Assembly: GCF_025421775.1 (NCBI RefSeq)
Contig: NZ_JAOEFX010000002.1
Span: forward strand, 248,001 to 312,000
Length of the DNA: 64,000 nt
Direction: 5' to 3'
Origin: Paenarthrobacter aurescens
GTDB taxonomy: Bacteria; Actinomycetota; Actinomycetes; Actinomycetales; Micrococcaceae
The notes under the pieces are model-generated. The model was not told the origin of the DNA. It saw nothing but the letters and a program-made list of their open reading frames with translations, and did not search any database. Numbering within the stretch: the first letter of the stretch is position 1; each line of letters begins with the position of its first letter. Shown here piece by piece: positions 50,206 to 59,221 of this stretch. The position numbers were made by a program, and so were the translations under genes.

Positions 50206-51555
50206 ATGTCTGTTGCCACCAATTCCACCAAGGAGTTGCTGGACACGCCGGTCCTCAAATCGGCGATCTCCAAAGCTTCGCGGCGCCTCATGCCGATGCT
50301 CGTCATCCTGTACGTGGTGGCCTTCCTGGACCGCACCAACGTTGGCTTCGCAGAAGCAGCGCTGGAAGTGGACAAGGGCATCACAGCGGGCGCCTACGCT
50401 CTGGGCGCCGGTATCTTCTTCATCGGTTACGCGCTGTTCGAAATCCCCAGCAACCTGCTGCTCACCAAGTTTGGTGCCAAGGTGTGGCTCGCCCGCATCG
50501 CCATTACCTGGGGAATCGTCTCGGCGTGCTTTGCCTTCGTGCAGGGTGAGACGTCCTTCATCATTCTCAGGTTCTTGCTGGGCGTCACTGAGGCCGGCTT
50601 GTTCCCGGGCGTCATCATGTTCCTGGCGGCGTGGTTCCCCAACAAGGTCCGCGTGAAGATGTTCGCCATCTTCTACCTGGCCCAGCCTTTCTCCCAGATG
50701 ATGGGTGCACCGCTGTCCGGCTGGCTCATCAACATCGGTGACCAGGTCCCGGGCGTTGCAGGCTGGCAGGTGATGTTCTTCGTCGAAGGCATGCTGGCCG
50801 TCCTGGCCGGTGTTGCCGCCTACTTCTTCCTTATCAACAGCCCACAGGACGCCAAGTTCCTGACCAAGGAAGAGAAAAAGGCGCTGTCCGACGTCATGGC
50901 ACTTGAAGACACCGTCAAGGAAGAAACGGGTCCCCGAGGCGTCCTGGCCTCCATGCGGAACGGCCGCGTCTGGTACTTCACCGTCATCTACTTCTGCCTG
51001 CAGGTAGCGGTCTACGGCGTGACGTTCTACCTGCCCCAGCAGGTGGCGCAGCTGACCGGACAAAAGGTGGGCATCGCCGTCGGCCTTCTGGCGGCTATCC
51101 CGTGGTTCTTCGGCATCTTCGCCTGCTACTTCATCGGCAAGGCCGCCAACACGGTGGCGCGGCGTCGCCGTTGGGGCACGGCGCTGTTCATCTCCACCGG
51201 CCTGTGCATCTTTGGTTCCGCCTGGGCAGGCGCCAACCAGATGCCCGCCGTGGGCATCATCTTCATCACCTTGGCTGTGTGCAGCTTCCTGTCGACAGGT
51301 CCTATCTGCTGGTCATACCCGACGGCGTTCCTCACCGGTACTGCCGCAGCTGCGGGCATCGGGCTGATCAACTCACTCGGAAACCTGGGCGGGTTTGTCG
51401 CCCCGATCCTGCGCACCACGGTCAACCAGGTCACGGCATCGGACACCGGGACCATGGGCGTCTACGCCTTGGGTGTCCTGCCATTCGTGGCGGCCCTGCT
51501 GATGTTCGGCACGAAGCGCTTCAGCAACAAGGCCGACGAACTGCTGGAGAAGTAG
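50206..51555 (+). CDS. MFS transporter, anion:cation symporter-like
   Basis: A 449-residue transporter with about 12 helices. VVAFLDRTNVGFAEAAL near helix 1 and LLGVTEAGLFPGVIMFLAAW identify the ACS branch (hexuronate, galactonate, phthalate carriers). AGAGGAG precedes ATG 50206. Its family favours organic anions, which agrees with an FCD regulator and a sugar acid as the operon's substrate. Confidence 0.92.
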   Translation: MSVATNSTKELLDTPVLKSAISKASRRLMPMLVILYVVAFLDRTNVGFAEAALEVDKGITAGAYALGAGIFFIGYALFEIPSNLLLTKFGAKVWLARIAITWGIVSACFAFVQGETSFIILRFLLGVTEAGLFPGVIMFLAAWFPNKVRVKMFAIFYLAQPFSQMMGAPLSGWLINIGDQVPGVAGWQVMFFVEGMLAVLAGVAAYFFLINSPQDAKFLTKEEKKALSDVMALEDTVKEETGPRGVLASMRNGRVWYFTVIYFCLQVAVYGVTFYLPQQVAQLTGQKVGIAVGLLAAIPWFFGIFACYFIGKAANTVARRRRWGTALFISTGLCIFGSAWAGANQMPAVGIIFITLAVCSFLSTGPICWSYPTAFLTGTAAAAGIGLINSLGNLGGFVAPILRTTVNQVTASDTGTMGVYALGVLPFVAALLMFGTKRFSNKADELLEK

Positions 51556-51558
51556 AGC

Positions 51559-52395
51559 GTGAACCTGCCTGCTGTCCTCTCTGCGCCGGACACCGCGCTG
51601 GAGACTGCTCCGGACGTTCGATTCGTAGGCGTCAGCACCAAGATGTACATGGGCTACGCGCAGAGCCTGGCGTGGTTGGAACAGTTGGTTGCGGAAGTGG
51701 ACGCCCGTCCGGCCCTTGCGGCCGGGCGGGTGGTCCCGTTTGTGATCCCATCGTTTCCCGTGTTGCCCGAAGCCGCGCGCTTGGTGGAGGGTACTCCGTT
51801 GGTGTTCGGCGCGCAGAACTGTGGCTGGGCCGACGGGCCGTGGACGGGTGAGGTGTCACCGTCCATGCTCGCGGAGCTCGGAGTGGGCTTCGTGGAAATC
51901 GGTCACGCTGAGCGGCGACGCTACTTTGCCGAAGACGAGGCGATGATCGCGCTCAAGGTCAGTGCCGCCGTCGATGCCGGGCTGGCTCCGCTGCTGTGCG
52001 TGGGAGAGCCTGACGTGCTGGAACCGGAGGCAGCGGCGGATACCGTGTTCGGGCAGATCAAGGCAGCAGTGTCCGGCGACTGGGCGCGTGCCTCGAAACT
52101 TGTGATCGCTTACGAGCCCGTCTGGGCGATCGGCGCTCCTGAACCTGCCTCAGCGGCCTATGTTTCGCGGGTGGTCGGTAGCTTACGGGAGTCGCTGGCC
52201 CAGCACGGGTTGGCCGGGCTTCCCATCATTTATGGGGGGTCGGCGAAACCCGGCTTGTTGCCACAACTCGAGGGGGTCTCCGGGCTTTTCCTTGGGCGCT
52301 TCGCGCACGACGCCACGAACTTCGGCCGGGTCCTGGACGAAGCCTTGAGTTTTTGTACAGCAGATGCCCCTAAGACGCCTTCTAAAGGGCATTAG
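51559..52395 (+). CDS. Triosephosphate-isomerase family, L-erythrulose-1-phosphate isomerase-like
   Basis: A 278-residue TIM-family protein. Lys28 (VSTKMYMG), the His in EIGHAERRR and the Glu in YEPVWAIG form the catalytic set, with YGGSAKPG at the phosphate site. The TKMYMG start is unlike housekeeping NWKMN and fits the tetrose isomerases (LerI, EryH). GTG 51559 follows the MFS stop by 3 bp. The final 16 or so residues and the stop are encoded inside a palindromic repeat, and the 3' end overlaps the convergent helicase by 14 bp. Confidence 0.88.
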   Translation: MNLPAVLSAPDTALETAPDVRFVGVSTKMYMGYAQSLAWLEQLVAEVDARPALAAGRVVPFVIPSFPVLPEAARLVEGTPLVFGAQNCGWADGPWTGEVSPSMLAELGVGFVEIGHAERRRYFAEDEAMIALKVSAAVDAGLAPLLCVGEPDVLEPEAAADTVFGQIKAAVSGDWARASKLVIAYEPVWAIGAPEPASAAYVSRVVGSLRESLAQHGLAGLPIIYGGSAKPGLLPQLEGVSGLFLGRFAHDATNFGRVLDEALSFCTADAPKTPSKGH

Positions 52396-52409
52396 GTGTA
52401 CAAAAACTC
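52347..52409. repeat. Palindromic repeat element, copy 2 (63 bp)
   Basis: GAGTTTTTGTACA (52347-52359) and its exact complement (52397-52409) enclose an inner hairpin with ATGCCC and GGGCAT arms. The arms are identical to those of copy 1 at 30411-30477, while the interior has diverged. Two convergent genes, the TIM-like isomerase and the helicase, both end inside it. A bidirectional terminator role is likely. Confidence 0.85.
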
Positions 52410-55400
52410 CGCTGGCAGAGGGCCACGAAGCCACCAAGGTTTTCCAGGCCTTCCGGATGTGTTGGCAGATAGTTGGTCAGTTCAGGCGAACGCACGACGA
52501 CGGCACGCCACTGACCGCGCGACACCGCCACGTTGATCCGGTTGCGGGACAGCAGGAACTCCATGCCCCGGGGAACTTCGCCTGCGGCCGATGCGGCCAT
52601 GGAGACGATGACCACCGGGGCTTCCTGGCCTTGGAACTTGTCCACGGTACCCACCCGTACTTTCCCGAGGCCGGCAGACCGGAGCTCATGTTTGATGAGC
52701 TGGACCTGGGCGTTGTAGGCCGCGACCACCAGGATGTCTGTTTCCTCGAGGGGGCGGCGGTCCGGAGAGTCCGAAGGGTCCAGCCATTTCAGGCCCAGAT
52801 GAGCCTGGACTTGCCGGACGACCTCAACAGCTTCTTCTTGCGAGGCAGTGGAGTTGGCGGTGTGCGTGACGTACACACAGGAAATCCCGGGGCTCGCCCC
52901 TTCCAGTTCACGCATGGTTGCGGCTGGAGCGGCCTCGAGCCGGTTGTCATAGGACAGCTCTGACACTGCGCTGCACAGCTCCGGATGCATGCGCCATGAC
53001 AACGCCAGGAAATAGCCAAGGTGGGAGGGTAAGGTGTTGTAGCCATCCGACAGCCAACCCAGGGCTGATTCATCAACGGGTTCCGGATGCTTGCCCTGAG
53101 TGACCTGGGGAAGCTGCTGTGGGTCACCGAGGAGCAGGAGCCGCTTGGCGGCCCGGCTGACAGCCATGGTGTTGGCCAACGAGAACTGTCCCGCTTCGTC
53201 GATGACCAGAAGGTCGAGCGATCCGGCGGGGACTTCCTTGCCCACCATGGTCCATGCGGTGCCGCCGATCAGGGCGCCACCTGGCTTGGACAAGAGTTCT
53301 TCCACGTCGCCTTTGGCGCAGTTGCTCCACGGCACAGGATCGTTGTGCTTGACGTCCTTGGCTACGAGGCGGGGATCGATACCCGCTTTCTCCACGGCAG
53401 CGCAGAGCATGTTTTCCACCACGGCGTGGGATTGGGCCACGACGCCGACTTTCCACCCGTCGGCCACCAGCCTGGCCAGCACGTGGGCGCCAACATACGT
53501 CTTCCCGCTGCCTGGAGGACCCTGGACGGCCAGATAGGAATGGTCCAGGTCCCGGACCCCGGCTGTGATGGCATCAATGTAGCCATCAGGGCCGGAGGGA
53601 ACCGTTGGAAGGTTGGTGAGGGTGCCGAGCCTGGGCGGCTGCCGGCGGACCAGGTCCAGCGCCGGATCCTTGGGCCAGGAAGGCAACGCCGCGCGGAGCT
53701 TGGTGGCCAACGCGGCCAATGCAGCCCTTTGCCCGGTCGTCTGAATCGGGCTGTCCGGGGTCAGCGCCATGGGGGTCTGGACGAACTCGGTGGAGTCTTT
53801 GCGAAGCTTCTCGACGATGGTGACCGACTCGAAGTCCCCCTCTTCACCGACCTCGATGACCTCTGTCCCGCCCCAGCCAGCACGGCCCAGTACCGAGGAT
53901 TCCTTGGCCGCCAGGGCATCCGGCAACGGAGACCCGTACATTCGGAAATACTTCCTGCCCGGATCCAATCCCGCGCCATCACCGGACCGGCCCAGCAGTT
54001 TCACGATCCGGGCAGGGTTGCTGCGAGGCGTTGGTTTCGCCCAGTCCTGCAGCAACTCCGCGTGGTCCACGATGAATTGGTCGCGGGACTCGTCCCATTG
54101 CGAGGTCGGCTTTTCCAGACGATCGAAGTGTTCCCACCAGTGCTGTTTGTCCTCGCGGCGGTGATATCCGACTCCGGCAGCGACGATGCCAATGGCCCGG
54201 GCCTCCAGCGTTGCCTGTTCCTCCGCGGGCAGACCGGCCACATAGTCGAACAGGGCCTTCTCTTCGGGCGGTGCCTCGTACTTCTCCGGCTCGGTATCTG
54301 ATTGTGGTCCGTCCGCCACAGGGCCGCCGGGAACGATGGAGCGCTCCGCAGCCCGGGCAAGCAGCCAGTTGCGCAGCTCCAGCGTCGACAAGCAGTCGTA
54401 CTCGTTGTAGTCCCTGATCCCTTCGAGAATGGCCGCAGCCTGCCCGGCCTGACCAGTATCGCGGGCCGTGCAGTAGTCCGCGTAGGCAACCACGGAAGCA
54501 CCGGCGTCGGTCACATCACCCGAGCGCAGATGCTGCCCCATGTACAGGGGTTCCAGTTTCTTGATGCTGTACGAGTTCTCGGAGACCCGGATGCTGTGCC
54601 GCACGGTGTCGTAGAGGTCCACCAGGACACCTTGGCGCAGGAGGTCATCGACGGCGGTTTCACCCACCACATGCGTCAGCGAAAGATTGCGCAGGGCCGT
54701 CTTCTCGTAGGCCGCATAGTGATAAATGTGCATGCCGGGATAGGTGGCACGGCGCTGGGCTACGTAGTCCAGGAAGGACACAAACGCGTGGCCTTCCTCC
54801 GCGCGTGAATGAGCCCAGAAAGGGCGGAACACAGGCTCCGCCCCTGGTTCCACGGGGTTCTCGATGACCCCGAAGAGGTACTCCAGCCCCCACTTGCCCG
54901 TGGCGGGGTCCTGCCAGAGCGGATCGCCTTCGAAGTCGAAGAAGATGTCGCCCGGATCCGGCACAGGCAGCCTGCCGAGAGTGTTCTCGGGCAGGACGTT
55001 GTAACTCACGGACTTCGCTTCTCCGGATTTGTCCGTGTACTTGACCGTGCCATCAGGAGTGCCTGTGCCTGTTTGAAGTTGGGCTTGGTCGCGGAGGCGC
55101 AGCAGCATCGAATCCCCGGACGCCGGCATGGCTGCCAGTTGGTCGATGGTGGTGATACCGGATTCGATGAGCTTTTTGCGGCGGCTGATGCGCATGCCCG
55201 CCACCATCAGGAGGTCCCGGTGCAACTGGACCTGTTCGGCGCAATAGTCGCAACGGCCGCATGCCGAGTACCGGGGATCGCCCCATTCAATGGGTCCAGC
55301 GCCGGAAACATGCGTGGATGTCATGCCAAGGAAACGCTCGCGGCGTTCCTTGAACACCGGGAGGATCTGCGAGAGCGGATGGTCGCTGTGGACCCGATTG

Positions 55401-55957
55401 CCGAGGACCAGCGTGACCGTGGGATCAGGGGTGATGCCGGCCTGCAGGAGCTGGTCTCCGTAGGCGGCAAGCTGCAAAAGTGCTGTGACCTTGGCATGGC
55501 GGGCCAGCTTGGTATCGAAGACGGCATACAGCCCGCCGGGTTGCTTGACCAGAAAGTCCGACCGTCCGTGGAACTGGCCGTCGAAGAAGGCGGCCTGGAA
55601 CACCACATCCGCACCGGAGAGCAGGGCATCGATGGATTCCACGTGCTTGGCCGAAAGGGTGACGCGGTCCATGGCCGTGGCGGGGACGACGTCGTAAACG
55701 CCTTTTCCTGTCGCCGGATCCCAGTGCCCGAATTCAGCCACGAACTCGTCCAGTACGCGATGTTCGTGCACGTCGCCCAACTTGGCGGTGCGATCCAACA
55801 TGGCGTCCGCCGCGAAGTCCGGCTTGGGTGATCGGCCGAGTTTTTCGTCGAGTTTCCGGAGCAATTGGTATTCGCAGGTGGCAGCGATAACGAGGTCGCT
55901 GGCCGAGAAGACCAGGTCCTGCGGGGCGCCCGCTATCTCCGGATCGAGAAAGAACAC
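52382..55957 (-). CDS. TM0106-type RecB-like nuclease fused to SF1 helicase
   Basis: A 1191-residue fusion. An N-terminal PD-(D/E)XK nuclease (GRSDFLVKQPGG, then VFDTKLAR near residue 146) is followed by a Cys cluster (CGRCDYC, about 232). An RNase-H-like exonuclease domain (FFDFEGDP, about 337, and YNEYDCLSTLELRN) comes next. The C-terminal SF1B helicase has Walker A GPPGSGKTYVG (about 812), LLVIDEAGQFS and TVDKFQGQEAPVVIVS. GTG 55957 with AGAGG upstream is preferred over TTG 55978. It probably processes DNA or RNA ends in repair or defence; no partner gene is adjacent. Its stop lies inside the palindromic repeat. Confidence 0.88.
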   Translation of the reverse strand: MFFLDPEIAGAPQDLVFSASDLVIAATCEYQLLRKLDEKLGRSPKPDFAADAMLDRTAKLGDVHEHRVLDEFVAEFGHWDPATGKGVYDVVPATAMDRVTLSAKHVESIDALLSGADVVFQAAFFDGQFHGRSDFLVKQPGGLYAVFDTKLARHAKVTALLQLAAYGDQLLQAGITPDPTVTLVLGNRVHSDHPLSQILPVFKERRERFLGMTSTHVSGAGPIEWGDPRYSACGRCDYCAEQVQLHRDLLMVAGMRISRRKKLIESGITTIDQLAAMPASGDSMLLRLRDQAQLQTGTGTPDGTVKYTDKSGEAKSVSYNVLPENTLGRLPVPDPGDIFFDFEGDPLWQDPATGKWGLEYLFGVIENPVEPGAEPVFRPFWAHSRAEEGHAFVSFLDYVAQRRATYPGMHIYHYAAYEKTALRNLSLTHVVGETAVDDLLRQGVLVDLYDTVRHSIRVSENSYSIKKLEPLYMGQHLRSGDVTDAGASVVAYADYCTARDTGQAGQAAAILEGIRDYNEYDCLSTLELRNWLLARAAERSIVPGGPVADGPQSDTEPEKYEAPPEEKALFDYVAGLPAEEQATLEARAIGIVAAGVGYHRREDKQHWWEHFDRLEKPTSQWDESRDQFIVDHAELLQDWAKPTPRSNPARIVKLLGRSGDGAGLDPGRKYFRMYGSPLPDALAAKESSVLGRAGWGGTEVIEVGEEGDFESVTIVEKLRKDSTEFVQTPMALTPDSPIQTTGQRAALAALATKLRAALPSWPKDPALDLVRRQPPRLGTLTNLPTVPSGPDGYIDAITAGVRDLDHSYLAVQGPPGSGKTYVGAHVLARLVADGWKVGVVAQSHAVVENMLCAAVEKAGIDPRLVAKDVKHNDPVPWSNCAKGDVEELLSKPGGALIGGTAWTMVGKEVPAGSLDLLVIDEAGQFSLANTMAVSRAAKRLLLLGDPQQLPQVTQGKHPEPVDESALGWLSDGYNTLPSHLGYFLALSWRMHPELCSAVSELSYDNRLEAAPAATMRELEGASPGISCVYVTHTANSTASQEEAVEVVRQVQAHLGLKWLDPSDSPDRRPLEETDILVVAAYNAQVQLIKHELRSAGLGKVRVGTVDKFQGQEAPVVIVSMAASAAGEVPRGMEFLLSRNRINVAVSRGQWRAVVVRSPELTNYLPTHPEGLENLGGFVALCQRSFCTPNAL

Positions 55958-56081
55958 AGCGACCCACCTCTCTTCCAAACCAATTGAACCAAGCCAGTTG
56001 AATCCTTGTAGCCAAGCTATCAGCGGGCACCGACAAAATAACTTCCGGCAAAATAGCGTCGGGCCAACCTAGACTGCACCC

Positions 56082-56534
56082 ATGACCGAAACAGCCCCCA
56101 CAAGTGACCCTGCTTTCGAAGCCGCGTACCAGGCCGCACAGAAGAGCCTCAGCGAGGGCGGCATTCCCATCGGGGCGGCCTTGGCCCGGGGCGGAGAAGT
56201 CATCGCCAGCGGCCACAATGAACGAGTTCAGCACGGCGATCCGATTGCGCACGGCGAGATGTCTGCCCTTCGTGCCGCCGGACGCCAAAAGACATACCGT
56301 GACACCACGCTCTACACCACGTTGGCGCCCTGCGCGATGTGCACGGGAACCATCATCCAATTCAAGATTCCGAGGGTTGTGGTGGGGGAGGCAGAGACGT
56401 TCCCCGGTGAGTTCGATCTACTGCGTTCACGCGGCGTGGAAGTGGTGGTCCTGGACGATCCCCGCTGTGTGGACATGATGCGCAGCTTCCAGTCCGAACA
56501 CCCTGAACTGTGGGCAGAGGACATCGCGGAGTAG
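56082..56534 (+). CDS. Cytosine deaminase, yeast FCY1-like
   Basis: A 150-residue CDA-fold enzyme. Zinc ligands are His57, Cys84 and Cys87 with Glu59 as proton shuttle (HGE, LAPCAMC). GGIPIGAALARGGEVIASGH, TTLYTTLAPCAMCTGTII and the end ELWAEDIAE closely follow the yeast cytosine deaminase pattern rather than TadA. It should convert cytosine to uracil in salvage. An NCS1 permease 18 kb away is not linked. Confidence 0.85.
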   Translation: MTETAPTSDPAFEAAYQAAQKSLSEGGIPIGAALARGGEVIASGHNERVQHGDPIAHGEMSALRAAGRQKTYRDTTLYTTLAPCAMCTGTIIQFKIPRVVVGEAETFPGEFDLLRSRGVEVVVLDDPRCVDMMRSFQSEHPELWAEDIAE

Positions 56535-56586
56535 GCGCTACGGTTTAGACGGTTTAAACGGTCCAGGGGAGCGACGGTTTAAAGGA

Positions 56587-56622
56587 GCGACGGCGGCACC
56601 AAGGGCGGGGTGCCGCCGTCGC
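56587..56622. terminator. Perfect 14-bp stem-loop between convergent genes
   Basis: GCGACGGCGGCACC (56587-56600) pairs perfectly with GGTGCCGCCGTCGC (56609-56622) around an 8-nt loop, between the cytosine deaminase and the metalloprotease-like gene. Short direct repeats of ACGGTTTA and GGAGCGACGG precede it. Confidence 0.8.
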
Positions 56623-56647
56623 CGGCTACAGGGGAGCCAAGGACCAA

Positions 56648-58882
56648 CTAGCCATCCGACGGCTTTTTGGCGGGCTTCCTCGGAGCCGACCGGCGGGAAC
56701 GGGCCGCCGGAGTTGATGGGATCATTTCCTTGACCCCGGCCAGCACTGTGGCGTTCGCACCACGGGTGCCCAGGTCCTTGGCGAGGGTCTCCACCTCGGA
56801 CTTCGCCGCCGCAGTGTCGTCCGCTTTGGCATGCAATGCCGTGCGGAGTTCCACCAGGCCGCGGTAGGCGAGGTTGCTTGCCGCTTCTGCTCCCTGTTGA
56901 TAGCTGGCCAGACCGGAATCCGTCAACGCAAGTGCCCGCTCAGGGTCGGCGCTGTGGTGCTTGACCATCCTTTCGTCCTTGCGGCGGTAGAAGTCATCTC
57001 CCACTGATTGCGCGACGGCGGTTGCCGCCTTCACGCCCAAAGGCTCGCCACTGAAACGCTCGGCAGCTTCGGTCAGGGTGTCCAGTCCCTTGCTGAGGTA
57101 CGGCGACATGGATCCCTCGAAAGCGAGGGTCAGGCCCACCTCGCGCGTGAAGAACCCGGGCGCGAACCGATCCTCTTCACGGGTGACGGGGAAACCGACA
57201 CGAAGAGGCAAAGTATTGGACGCTTGGACGATACCGTCCGTGGAATAGACGGCGCGGACCAGGTACTGCCCGGGCTCGTCGAAAGCGAAGCCTCCCACTC
57301 CGTAGGCGAGCTGGACGAGTTGGCTGTAGCGGTCGCTGCCGTCGTCGTCGCCCACCGGTGCAGGAGCCAGCGTAACGATCTCCGGAAGTCCGTAGAAGCA
57401 GACCACCGATTCATGCAGCACCACAGTTCCGTTGGGCTTCTGCACGTAGACCGTCGTGTTGCCGTACCGGGGATCGAGCCTGCCATCCACCATGACGGGC
57501 ACGTCGGTTGTATTTCGCAACCGGAACTCGATGGACACAGGCTCCATGTAGTCGAAGTGGTCCTTGGCCGAGAGCGTCAGTTCAACGTCGCTGCCCGGCC
57601 CGGAGACCGTCATGGCGCCGGCAGGGGATTCCAGATGCCCGCCGGAGGCCCACGGATCTCCGCCCATGATCACGGAGGCCCGGTCACCGTGGCGCATGTG
57701 GAGAAGCTCGTCGTCGTCAAAGCGGAAACGGAAGTTGGCCCAGAAGGTGTCCGTGCCGTTGCGCTGATCGTATTTCCAGTCATAGTTCATCCATGACAGT
57801 GCATCCGGGCGGGCTTTGTCCCAGGCATGCAGGAAGTTGAAGGCGTGCCCGGCTTCGTGGACCCAGGTGTAGAGGAAATGCCGCATGGCCCAGGCCTGAT
57901 CCTGGGTGGTGGGGTTGGAAACAAGGTTGGTGAACCAGGAATGGTTCCGGAATACCGCAAAACCCTGGCGGTCGGGTCCGCGACCTGCGCCGCCAAAGCC
58001 CGCAGCGGCGTCGAACATAATGCCACCCACCCCCGCGCTGTCAAAGATGCCGGCCTGAATGCCCCACATGTTCCACGCGGGCCACCCCGAGTTGTACTTG
58101 CCGAACGAGGTTTCCATGGCGTCGTGGAGTTCGCCGACATTCCAGGAAGCAAAGCCGGCGGCGCTGTCGTCGATGACTGTATGGACCGGATCAACGGTGA
58201 CCGCGATTCCGGCGTCCTTATACGACGACTCGATAGTGATGGTCCGGTTGGGCAGGTCCGCGGGACGATTGTTGTGGGCATGGCTGTTGTAGATGGGAAC
58301 CTTGGGTTCTATGTCTACGGACGAGCAATAGTCCAACTCCAGGTTCATGTCGCGGAAGGCATCCGAACGGTAGGTGCACGCGTAGGGCTGGCCGGGGACT
58401 CCGCCGGAAGTAAACGTGGCAACAGCTCCCGTGACTGCTCCGTGGGACCACGACACCACAATGTCCACCGTGGTGGCAGGACGGGTTCCTTTCCAATAGC
58501 GGACTGTTCCGAGGATGTGCACGTCGGTATCGGTGAACGTCACAAGGGGTGTGTCCACGATCCAGGACTCAACGTACGTCTTCACAAGTTGGTTGACCCC
58601 CGCCACCTTGACGAAGCGGGTGCTGTAGAAGTCACCGCTGACCTTGTTCATGACGGGAGACTGGACGCCGTCGCGGGAGTCGATGTCCAAACGGAGGTCC
58701 AAGGCGCTTCCGATGGGGCCGGGGTTGCCTTGAAAGCCTTCATATCGCCCGCTGACCGCTGCGGGTCGCCGGCACCTCCAGAACTCCGTAGAAGGAAGGG
58801 ACTGGGTTGAAGGAACGGACTGGCCAGGTTCATGGGAGACATCAGGGGTGTAGTGGGTACTGGGGACGTTGGGGGTGTCCAT
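56648..58882 (-). CDS. Metzincin-like metalloprotease homolog
   Basis: A 744-residue protein whose centre carries HEAGHAFNFLH (His342, Glu343, His346, His352) followed 13 residues later by a Met-turn-like SWMNY (Met365). The metzincin consensus has Gly where this has Asn349. Flanking regions are beta-rich (for example VHILGTVRYWKGTR, VTIELRLRN-like segments) and the C terminus is Lys/Arg-rich (SRRSAPRKPAKKP). No signal peptide is evident from ATG 58882, and the ribosome site is weak. Protease activity is predicted from the motif only. The region upstream holds a 10-bp palindrome. Confidence 0.72.
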   Translation of the reverse strand: MDTPNVPSTHYTPDVSHEPGQSVPSTQSLPSTEFWRCRRPAAVSGRYEGFQGNPGPIGSALDLRLDIDSRDGVQSPVMNKVSGDFYSTRFVKVAGVNQLVKTYVESWIVDTPLVTFTDTDVHILGTVRYWKGTRPATTVDIVVSWSHGAVTGAVATFTSGGVPGQPYACTYRSDAFRDMNLELDYCSSVDIEPKVPIYNSHAHNNRPADLPNRTITIESSYKDAGIAVTVDPVHTVIDDSAAGFASWNVGELHDAMETSFGKYNSGWPAWNMWGIQAGIFDSAGVGGIMFDAAAGFGGAGRGPDRQGFAVFRNHSWFTNLVSNPTTQDQAWAMRHFLYTWVHEAGHAFNFLHAWDKARPDALSWMNYDWKYDQRNGTDTFWANFRFRFDDDELLHMRHGDRASVIMGGDPWASGGHLESPAGAMTVSGPGSDVELTLSAKDHFDYMEPVSIEFRLRNTTDVPVMVDGRLDPRYGNTTVYVQKPNGTVVLHESVVCFYGLPEIVTLAPAPVGDDDGSDRYSQLVQLAYGVGGFAFDEPGQYLVRAVYSTDGIVQASNTLPLRVGFPVTREEDRFAPGFFTREVGLTLAFEGSMSPYLSKGLDTLTEAAERFSGEPLGVKAATAVAQSVGDDFYRRKDERMVKHHSADPERALALTDSGLASYQQGAEAASNLAYRGLVELRTALHAKADDTAAAKSEVETLAKDLGTRGANATVLAGVKEMIPSTPAARSRRSAPRKPAKKPSDG

Positions 58883-59221
58883 GGGGGTGTTCTTTCTCGC
58901 TCTGTATACAGTCAAAATGCGTTCGCTCGCGCGCTGTGGCGGACGAGCGGCATGACGGTCCAGGGCGGGGCGGGTGCGCGTGGGGATGCTCGAAATGAGT
59001 CGAAGTGGCCAATGCCCAGAAGCCGTAAGTAAACCCACGATGAGGATACTCCAGCGAATGGATTATATCTAGGGAAATCAGGCGGTTTTCTTCCGAAGGA
59101 GGAGCCAACATCGTCTGGTCAGCCATTCCCGCCGGGCGTAGGCTGGCATCATCGGCGCCGGAGCCGAAGGACTCATGCCGAAGGCCCCGCGTCGATAACC
59201 CCAATCGATGAAGGAGGACCC
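58883..59221. other. Divergent intergenic region upstream of metalloprotease-like and CBS genes
   Basis: This 339-bp gap shows no gene. It contains the perfect palindrome CTGTATACAG at 58902-58911, about 20 bp upstream of the minus-strand start. It also has an AT-rich patch (TTATATCTAGG near 59060) and, at its right end, the AAGGAGG site of the CBS gene. Promoters for both divergent genes must lie here. Confidence 0.5.

Noticed and set aside
30411..52409. The two palindromic elements considered as attachment sites bounding a mobile island
   Set aside because: The DNA between them includes a complete biotin operon and ordinary metabolic genes, no integrase or transposase is present, and the element interiors differ.
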